DNA from: JAHFUI01 sp041485905
GTDB lineage: Bacteria; Acidobacteriota; Vicinamibacteria; Vicinamibacterales; CAVVIG01
Direction of reading: 5' to 3'
Assembly (NCBI GenBank): GCA_041485905.1
Contig: JBGPKK010000145.1
Span: 1 to 11,615 of the forward strand
Length of the DNA stretch: 11,615 bases
Positions 6,774 to 11,615 of the stretch are shown here, in pieces. The translations under genes and the position numbers were made by a program. Below the pieces are notes generated by a model. It worked only from the letters and a program-made list of their open reading frames with translations, did no database searches and had not been told where the DNA came from. Positions within the stretch are counted from its first letter, which is position 1. Each line of letters starts with the position of its first letter.

Positions 6774-7199
6774 ATGGATGGACGGTTCGCGCTCCCGATG
6801 GTCGCTCTTGCGCTGGTGCTGGCGGCGGTGCCGGTCGCGGCGCATCATTCGTTTGCGGCGGAGTTCAACGCCGACGCGCCAGTCACCTTGAAGGGAACCG
6901 TCACCGGGATGGATTGGGTGAATCCCCACGCCTGGATTCACCTCGACGTGAAAAACCCCGACGGCACCGTCACTCAATGGATGGTCGAAACCGGGACGCC
7001 GAACACGCTGTTCCGCCGTGGGTTCACGAAGGACTCCCTGAAAGCAGGCACCGAAATCGTCGTCGACGGGTACCGCGCCAAGAACGGGAAGAACCGCGCG
7101 AACGGCCGCGATCTGATGCTGCCGGACGGGAAGCGGTTGTTCCTCGGATCCTCCGGCACCGGCGCGCCGGCGGACGGGAAGGACTCGTCCGAAAAATAA
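6774..7199 (+). CDS. DUF6152 family secreted protein with mature N-terminal His-His
   Basis: This 141-residue protein has a clear signal peptide (MDGRFALPMVALALVLAAVP, then VAA). Cleavage after VAA would make the mature protein begin HHSFAAEF. A compact beta-rich domain follows: VTLKGTVTGMDWVNPHAWIH (37-56), LDVKNPDGTVTQWMVETG (57-74), a PNTLFRRGFTKDSLKAG loop, IVVDGYRAKNG, and LMLPDGKRLFLG (115-125). The order is that of DUF6152 proteins, and a second copy ends at 238. No reaction is known to me. The two N-terminal His plus His52 and His56 are candidate metal ligands; this is inference. The gene sits mid-operon, 10 bases after the PDLxGxW gene and 25 bases before the DUF1549/DUF1553 gene, so co-expression with exported redox-type proteins is likely. 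Confidence 0.88.
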   Translation: MDGRFALPMVALALVLAAVPVAAHHSFAAEFNADAPVTLKGTVTGMDWVNPHAWIHLDVKNPDGTVTQWMVETGTPNTLFRRGFTKDSLKAGTEIVVDGYRAKNGKNRANGRDLMLPDGKRLFLGSSGTGAPADGKDSSEK

Positions 7200-7214
7200 A
7201 TCGCCTCGTGTCGC

Positions 7215-7220
7215 GGGAGG
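7215..7220 (+). promoter_or_regulatory. Shine-Dalgarno site of the DUF1549/DUF1553 gene
   Basis: GGGAGG lies four bases before the ATG at 7225 and only one base before the GTG at 7222, so the ATG is preferred. Confidence 0.7.
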
Positions 7221-7224
7221 TGTG

Positions 7225-9489
7225 ATGCGTTACGTAGCTGGACTCCTGGGCGTCGCGCTCTTCGGCGCTGTCGTGTACTCCGCCGAACCCACGTTCACCC
7301 CCGCCCAGCGCAGTTGGTGGGCATTGCAGCCGGTCACGGCTTCCGCGCCTCCGTCTGTCAAGAATCGCGCGTGGGTGAAGACGCCGATCGACGCCTTCGT
7401 GCTGGCACAGCTTGAAGCGAAGAATCTGAAGCCCAATCCTGGCGCGGACCGGATTACCCTGGTGCGACGCGCCACAATCGACATCACGGGCCTGCCGCCC
7501 ACGCCTGAAGAGATTCAGCAGTTTGAAAAAGACACGTCGCCCAGGGCCTGGGAGAAGGTCGTCGACAGGCTCCTCGCGACGCCGGGCTACGGGGAGCGAT
7601 GGGGCCGCCACTGGCTGGATGTGGCGCGTTACGCGGACAGCGATGGCTTCAAGGCCGACGCGACGCGGCCCAACATCTGGCGCTACCGCGACTACGTCAT
7701 CACTGCCTTCAACGACGACAAGCCGTACGACCGGTTCGTGAAGGAACAAATCGCCGGCGACGAACTGTATCCGGGCGATCCGGAGGCGCTGGTGGCGATG
7801 GGATTCAACCGGCAGTGGATCGACGAGACCAATGCGGCAGGCCTCCTGACCCGCCGGCAGGAGACGCTGGACGACATCACCAACACGACCGGCTCCGCAT
7901 TCCTCGGCCTGACCGTCGGCTGCGCGCGCTGCCACGACCACAAGTACGATCCGATCCTGCACAAGGATTACTATCGCCTGCAGGCGTTCTTCGCCAACAC
8001 GTCGTTTGGCGATGGCCCGCTCCCGGTCAAAGATCTCGCGACGCGCCGCATGCACGAGGAGCAGAAAACGGCGTGGGAGGAAAAGACCAAAGACATCCGC
8101 GCCGAGATGACCGCCATCGTCGAGCCGCTCCGGAAATCCAAGATCGAAGGCGGCATCAAGACATTCGAGGACGACGTCCAGGAAGCGATCCTGATGGACG
8201 CGTCCAGGCGCAATCCGTTTCAGCAGATGATGTACCACACCGCCGAGCCGCGCATCACCTTCGACGAGGAGCCGGACGCGCGAACGCTGCGCGGGCTCAA
8301 GGGCGACAGCGGCGCGCGCTACACCGAGCTCAAGAAGCGACTCGCCGAGTTCGACGCGCTGAAGCCTGCCCCGGCTCCGCTCGGCCAGTTCATGATTGAC
8401 CTCGGCGCCACGGCGCCGCCCACCTACACGCTCAAGAACGGCAACGTGCAGGCCAAAGGCGAGCAGGTGCAGCCCGGGTTCCTCTCGATTCTCGATCCGA
8501 GCGACGTCAAGATCACGCCGCCCGCAGGTCTGAATTCAACCGGCCGGCGCACGGCGCTTGCCGCATGGCTCACCGATCCCGGCAATCCTCTGACGGCCCG
8601 TGTGATGGTCAATCGCATCTGGCACTATCACTTCGGCGCCGGCATCGTGGCCACGCCGGGGGATTTCGGTCGCATGGGTGCGCGCCCATCGCATCCGGAG
8701 CTGCTCGATTACCTGGCGACCTACTTCGTGCAGAACGGCTGGAGCATGAAGAAGGTACATCGATTGATTCTGCTGTCCAGCACTTACCAGCAGTCCAGCG
8801 ACTTTCAGCCGCAGGCGGCCGAGGCCGATCCCAGCAATACGTTGCTCTGGCGCTATAACCGGCGGCGCATGGAAGCGGAAGCGGTTCGCGATTCGATGCT
8901 GACGGTCAGCGGTCTGTTGAATCCGCAGATGGGTGGCCCCGGTGTGTTCCCGCCGGTACCGAACGGCGTCCTGTCGGAATTGTCCGCGACCGCGGTGGCT
9001 GGCGGCTGGAAGACCGAGAAGGATCCCGCGCAAGCCAATCGCCGCAGCGTGTACATCTTCGTGAGACGGAACCTGCGGTATCCGATGCTGCAGGAATTCG
9101 ATTCCGCCAATACGTTCGAGAGCGCGCACTTCCGGACGAACACGGTGACGGCGGCTCAATCACTGGATCTGCTGAACAACGATCTGGTGCTGGATTGGGC
9201 GAGGGCGTTTGCCGGGCGTGTGCTGACTGACAGCGGGCCGGCGGCGTCCGCGCAGGTGGACAGGGCGTTTACTCTGGCGTACGGACGCAAGGCCAGCGCC
9301 GAAGAGCACAGGACGGCTGCCGCATTCATCGACGCGCAAATGCCGATCATGTCAGCGCGCCTGGCCGGGACGGCGAAGCCGCCGATGCCGACCAGGACGC
9401 CCGAGGGCATGGACCGTCCGCGGGCCGCCGCGTTCGTCGACCTGTGTCAGATGCTGCTCGCTTCCAACGAATTTCTGTACATCAACTGA
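7225..9489 (+). CDS. DUF1549 (PSCyt2) and DUF1553 (PSD1) protein with one CxxCH haem-binding motif
   Basis: This 754-residue exported protein has an N-terminal hydrophobic segment (about 1-20, VYSAEPTFTPAQ). The DUF1549 domain spans about residues 50-260: TPIDAFVLAQLEAKNL, RRATIDITGLPPTPEEI, YGERWGRHWLDVARYADSDG, YRDYVITAFNDDKPYDRFV and CARCHDHKYDPI, with the CxxCH at 7921-7935. A charged, helical linker follows. DUF1553 begins near residue 435 (TGRRTALAAWLTDPGNPLTA) and continues with RVMVNRIWHYHFGAGIV, GARPSHPELLDYLA, RLILLSSTYQQSS, RRRMEAEAVRDSML and a C-terminal LASNEFLYIN. Planctomycete and verrucomicrobial relatives often carry an additional N-terminal cytochrome domain (PSCyt1), which is absent here. 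The adjacent DUF1501 gene, 13 bases downstream, is the usual partner. The reaction is not established; a role in oxidative or hydrolytic polymer breakdown has been suggested by context only. Confidence 0.93.
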   Translation: MRYVAGLLGVALFGAVVYSAEPTFTPAQRSWWALQPVTASAPPSVKNRAWVKTPIDAFVLAQLEAKNLKPNPGADRITLVRRATIDITGLPPTPEEIQQFEKDTSPRAWEKVVDRLLATPGYGERWGRHWLDVARYADSDGFKADATRPNIWRYRDYVITAFNDDKPYDRFVKEQIAGDELYPGDPEALVAMGFNRQWIDETNAAGLLTRRQETLDDITNTTGSAFLGLTVGCARCHDHKYDPILHKDYYRLQAFFANTSFGDGPLPVKDLATRRMHEEQKTAWEEKTKDIRAEMTAIVEPLRKSKIEGGIKTFEDDVQEAILMDASRRNPFQQMMYHTAEPRITFDEEPDARTLRGLKGDSGARYTELKKRLAEFDALKPAPAPLGQFMIDLGATAPPTYTLKNGNVQAKGEQVQPGFLSILDPSDVKITPPAGLNSTGRRTALAAWLTDPGNPLTARVMVNRIWHYHFGAGIVATPGDFGRMGARPSHPELLDYLATYFVQNGWSMKKVHRLILLSSTYQQSSDFQPQAAEADPSNTLLWRYNRRRMEAEAVRDSMLTVSGLLNPQMGGPGVFPPVPNGVLSELSATAVAGGWKTEKDPAQANRRSVYIFVRRNLRYPMLQEFDSANTFESAHFRTNTVTAAQSLDLLNNDLVLDWARAFAGRVLTDSGPAASAQVDRAFTLAYGRKASAEEHRTAAAFIDAQMPIMSARLAGTAKPPMPTRTPEGMDRPRAAAFVDLCQMLLASNEFLYIN

Positions 9490-9502
9490 TAGAGGGCTGA
9501 CC

Positions 9503-10945
9503 ATGCTGGACAAGCTCAGACACCATTGGAACGTTTCGAGCCGGCGTGAGTTTTTCACGCAGGCCGGCAGCGGCCTGGCCGGCATCGCGCTCGCGAGCCT
9601 GCTCGATGAAGACGTCCTCCTGGCGAGCGTGGATCCGCTCGATCCCAAGGCTCCGCACATTCCACCCAGAGCGAAATCCGTCATCTGGTGTTTCATGGAG
9701 GGCGGCCCCAGCCACGTCGATCTCTTCGATCCGAAGCCCGCGCTGGAGAAGTACATCGGCCAGCAGGTTCCTTCGTCATTCCATCCAGAGACACTCGGCG
9801 TCACCGGTTTTGGCACGAACAAGAACGGACTGATGCCGTCCAGGCGCGTGTTCAAACAGCATGGGCAAAGCGGTCTGTGGATCTCGGATTGGCTGCCTTA
9901 CATCGCGGAGCATGCCGACGACCTCGCCGTCATCCGCTCCTGCCAGTCCGACGCGGTCAACCACGTCGGAGGCGTGTGCCAGATGAACACCGGCGACATC
10001 CTCGCCGGCCGTCCGTCGATGGGCGCGTGGGTCACCTACGGTCTTGGCAGCGCCAGGCGCGATCTCCCCACCTTCGTCGTCATGCAGGACGACAAAGAGA
10101 TCATCGGCGGCGTGCAGAACTACGGCTCCGGGTTTCTGCCCTCGACGTACCAGGGAACGATGTTCCGCCAGGGCGATACGCCGATCCTCAACTTGAGGCC
10201 GCCGGCCGGAACCACCGATTCACAGGAGCGGAGCAAGCTGGGATTGCTCAAGCAGCTCAACGAGCACTATGCGCGTGACAAGCACGACGACTCCGAGCTC
10301 GACGCCCGCACGCGCTCGTACGAGCTCGCGTATCAAATGCAGGCCGCGGCGCCGGACGCCGTCAATCTGAGCAGCGAGAGCGAAGCCACCAAGAAGCTCT
10401 ACGGGATGGACGAGCCCGAGACGATGGTCTATGGGGCGAACTGTTTGATGGCGCGTCGGCTGGTGGAGCGTGGGGTTCGTTTCGTGGAGGTGTACAGCGG
10501 CTCCGGATCCCGCTGGGACGCGCACAGCGATCTCGCCAAGAATCACACGCAGAATTGCAAGTCCGCCGATAAACCGGTGGCCGGCCTGCTGGCGGATCTC
10601 AAGGCGCGCGGCATGCTGAAAGACACGCTCGTCGTCTGGGGCGGCGAATTCGGCCGGACGCCGTTCTTCCAGGGAGCGCTAGACGAGAAAGCCGGGCGCG
10701 ATCACAATCCCTGGGGATTCACGATGTTCATGGCCGGCGGGGGCGTCAAGGGCGGCCAGACGATCGGCTCCACTGACGAACTGGGTTTGCGCGCGGTCGA
10801 GGAACCTCACCACATTTTTGACATCCACGCGTCTATTCTTTATTTGCTGGGCCTCGATCACCTGAAAACAACCTATAAGCACAACGGACGCGCCGAGAGG
10901 CCGACCCGCACGGGCGGCCATTTGATCACCAAGCTGTGGGCCTGA
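9503..10945 (+). CDS. DUF1501 protein, Tat-exported, alkaline phosphatase/sulfatase-like fold
   Basis: This 480-residue protein starts at an ATG preceded by AGAGGG (9491-9496) with a six-base spacer. The N-terminus carries SSRREFFTQAGSGLAGIAL (12-30), a twin-arginine signal, so it is probably folded and metal-loaded before export. Family blocks follow in order: EGGPSHVDLFDPKP (66-79), GLWISDWLPYIAEHADDLAV (124-143), the CQSDAVNHVGGVCQMNTGD block (147-165), RPSMGAWVTYGLG (170-182), RFVEVYSGSGSRWDAHSDL (326-344), VVWGGEFGRTP (377-387), GRDHNPWGFTMFMAGGGVKG (398-417) and FDIHASILYLLGLDH (439-453). The Asp and His residues in these blocks match the metal-site layout of the alkaline phosphatase superfamily. 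Substrate is unknown, though sulfate or phosphate esters are plausible. Length is normal and no disruption is visible. Its stop overlaps the next gene by ten bases. Confidence 0.93.
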   Translation: MLDKLRHHWNVSSRREFFTQAGSGLAGIALASLLDEDVLLASVDPLDPKAPHIPPRAKSVIWCFMEGGPSHVDLFDPKPALEKYIGQQVPSSFHPETLGVTGFGTNKNGLMPSRRVFKQHGQSGLWISDWLPYIAEHADDLAVIRSCQSDAVNHVGGVCQMNTGDILAGRPSMGAWVTYGLGSARRDLPTFVVMQDDKEIIGGVQNYGSGFLPSTYQGTMFRQGDTPILNLRPPAGTTDSQERSKLGLLKQLNEHYARDKHDDSELDARTRSYELAYQMQAAAPDAVNLSSESEATKKLYGMDEPETMVYGANCLMARRLVERGVRFVEVYSGSGSRWDAHSDLAKNHTQNCKSADKPVAGLLADLKARGMLKDTLVVWGGEFGRTPFFQGALDEKAGRDHNPWGFTMFMAGGGVKGGQTIGSTDELGLRAVEEPHHIFDIHASILYLLGLDHLKTTYKHNGRAERPTRTGGHLITKLWA

Positions 10946-11424
10946 GCTCTCCGGGTGGCGCGTGCTGGGCCGTGTTGTCGATTGGCCTGACCGCGTTCTC
11001 GTTGAGCGCGGCCCAGCAGCCTGCCCCGCCGCCTCTGCCCGATGGTCCTGGAAAAGACCTATTCGTCAGCGTGTGCAGTCTCTGCCACTCGCCGACCACT
11101 GCAGCCGGAAAGCAGTGGACCAGGATGCAGTGGGAATCGAAGGTCACCGAGATGCTCCAGGAGGAGCCGGACGTCACCGCCGAGGAGCGTGCGGCGATCG
11201 TGGAGTATCTCGCCACGAATTTCAAACCGGGCGGGAAGATTTACGTCAACCTGGCGGCAGCCAAGGATCTGGAGAGCGCGCTGGAGCTTTCCACCAGGGA
11301 CGCTGAAGCCGTCGTTCACTATCGCGACGAGAACGGCAGCTTCAAGACCCTGGACGATCTGAGGAAAGTTCCCGGCCTCGACTCCGCAAAGATCGAAGCC
11401 AGGAAAGACCGTCTGACATACTAA
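10936..11424 (+). CDS. Small secreted cytochrome c-like protein fused to a ComEA-type helix-hairpin-helix domain
   Basis: This 162-residue protein starts with GTG at 10936, ten bases inside the DUF1501 gene. No Shine-Dalgarno is visible, so translation is probably coupled; an in-frame stop at 10876-10878 rules out earlier starts. A signal peptide (hydrophobic core about residues 11-25, ending LSAAQQPAPPPLP) lacks the usual positive charge near its start. DGPGKDLFVSVCSLCHSP (36-53) is a short cytochrome c segment with CxxCH at 47-51; Met64 or Met73 could be the second axial ligand. YVNLAAAKDLESALELSTRD (103-122), then AVVHYRDENGSFKTLDDLRK (125-144) and VPGLDSAKIEARKDRL, is a ComEA-like HHH unit. 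Such cytochrome-HHH fusions occur in Acidobacteriota in my recollection. Possible roles are electron transfer to the DUF1549 protein or binding of extracellular DNA; both are inference. Confidence 0.82.
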   Translation: MGLSSPGGACWAVLSIGLTAFSLSAAQQPAPPPLPDGPGKDLFVSVCSLCHSPTTAAGKQWTRMQWESKVTEMLQEEPDVTAEERAAIVEYLATNFKPGGKIYVNLAAAKDLESALELSTRDAEAVVHYRDENGSFKTLDDLRKVPGLDSAKIEARKDRLTY

Positions 11425-11427
11425 TGT

Positions 11428-11458
11428 GTTTTCCCGATCGGTAGTTTTCCCGATCGGT
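11428..11458 (+). repeat. 16-base tandem repeat with a palindromic core
   Basis: GTTTTCCCGATCGGT occurs at 11428-11442 and again, identical, at 11444-11458, giving a period of 16 bases. Each copy contains the self-complementary octamer CCGATCGG. The pair begins four bases after the stop of the cytochrome-HHH gene. It could be a pair of operator sites or part of an intergenic repeat. No poly-T tract follows a stem, so it is not a typical intrinsic terminator. Confidence 0.75.
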
Positions 11459-11462
11459 GTAG

Positions 11463-11484
11463 GGGACGATCTTTAGACCGTCCC
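11463..11484. repeat. 22-base imperfect palindrome (intergenic hairpin)
   Basis: The left arm GGGACGATCT and right arm AGACCGTCCC are inverted complements with one A/C mismatch, separated by TT. In RNA it would form a stem of up to nine pairs around a small loop. It lies about 40 bases after the operon's last stop and could stop or stabilise the transcript, though no T-run follows on either strand. It resembles palindromic intergenic repeats I associate with this phylum, from memory. Confidence 0.6.
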
Positions 11485-11521
11485 GTCTCAGACCCGCCCG
11501 CGCGGTTCCCCCCGGGAGACA

Positions 11522-11533
11522 GCCGTCCTCGGC
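11522..11533 (+). repeat. Short perfect GC hairpin
   Basis: GCCG, a four-base loop TCCT, then CGGC. Just upstream, GTCTC (11485-11489) and GAGAC (11516-11520) are also inverted complements, so the whole stretch 11463-11533 is rich in foldable arms. It may be one composite intergenic element together with the tandem repeat before it. Confidence 0.4.
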
Positions 11534-11562
11534 GGTTTGATCAATCAATTGAAAGGCAGCAA

Positions 11563-11615
11563 TCCTTGGAGCGCCAGCCCGATCATGGCTACTCTATCGC
11601 CCAGCGGATCAAGGA
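11563..11615 (+). pseudogene. Possible PadR-family regulator fragment, cut by window end
   Basis: The frame beginning at 11563 reads SLERQPDHGYSIAQRIK up to the window edge. HGYSIAQRIK is very close to the segment after helix 1 in PadR winged-helix repressors (typically HGWxIAQRI). The expected preceding residues, a hydrophobic TLDLLILKTL-type helix, are not present in this frame: the codons read FDQSIERQQ. No ATG or ribosome-binding site is visible either. It may be a decayed 5' end, a frameshifted gene or a chance match. PadR genes often precede ABC-transporter permease genes in this phylum, but nothing downstream is visible. Confidence 0.3.

Noticed and set aside
7024..8238. A 404-codon open frame on the minus strand
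   Set aside because: It lies wholly antisense to the well-supported DUF6152 and DUF1549 genes, is Arg-rich, shows no recognisable motif, and is expected as a mirror frame in GC-rich coding DNA.
11428..11458. CRISPR-like repeat
   Set aside because: Only two copies, period of 16 bases with a one-base spacer, so no spacer structure is possible.
11342..11548. A 68-codon minus-strand frame in the 3' region
   Set aside because: It starts with TTG, has no ribosome-binding site, runs through the palindromic repeats and overlaps the cytochrome-HHH gene.

Overview
The window looks like a gene-dense, GC-rich stretch of an environmental Acidobacteriota genome, most likely of the Vicinamibacteria (subdivision 6) type. 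This is inferred from the protein families present: DUF6152-like proteins, secreted proteins with a PDLxGxW motif, the DUF1549/DUF1553 plus DUF1501 pair, a small cytochrome c fused to a helix-hairpin-helix domain, and paralogous PQQ-type beta-propeller dehydrogenases. No taxonomic marker is in the window, so the assignment rests on family memory only. Almost every product carries a signal peptide, so the region encodes envelope or periplasmic functions.

Layout. (1) 2-238 (+): the C-terminal end of a DUF6152-like protein cut by the window edge, followed by a secreted protein with two tandem VOC domains (259-1335, +). (2) 1345-3883 (-): two consecutive GSDH/PQQ-dependent sugar dehydrogenase paralogues, transcribed towards the VOC gene. 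Both appear to lack the catalytic His of characterised soluble glucose dehydrogenase. (3) 3950-4922 (+): a type B carboxylesterase pseudogene, divergent from the dehydrogenases, with two internal deletions. (4) 4988-11424 (+): six tightly packed genes that look like one operon: a secreted protein of unknown family, a PDLxGxW secreted protein, a DUF6152 protein, a DUF1549/DUF1553 c-type cytochrome-like protein, a Tat-exported DUF1501 protein, and a cytochrome c-HHH protein whose start overlaps the DUF1501 stop. Gaps inside the operon are 9 to 25 bases or negative. (5) 11425-11615: no complete gene. It holds a 16-base tandem repeat with a palindromic core, a 22-base imperfect palindrome and a small GC hairpin. 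A short coding fragment at the end resembles the HGYxIAQRI segment of PadR regulators.

How the genes may work together: the six-gene operon reads as a secreted redox/hydrolase module. The DUF1549/DUF1553 protein keeps one CxxCH motif but has no N-terminal cytochrome domain of the kind often fused to it. A separate small CxxCH protein is encoded at the operon end and might supply that function in trans. The DUF6152 protein would expose two histidines at its mature N-terminus, which makes metal binding worth testing. The substrate of the module cannot be read from the sequence. No tRNA, rRNA, CRISPR array, transposase or complete insertion sequence was seen.
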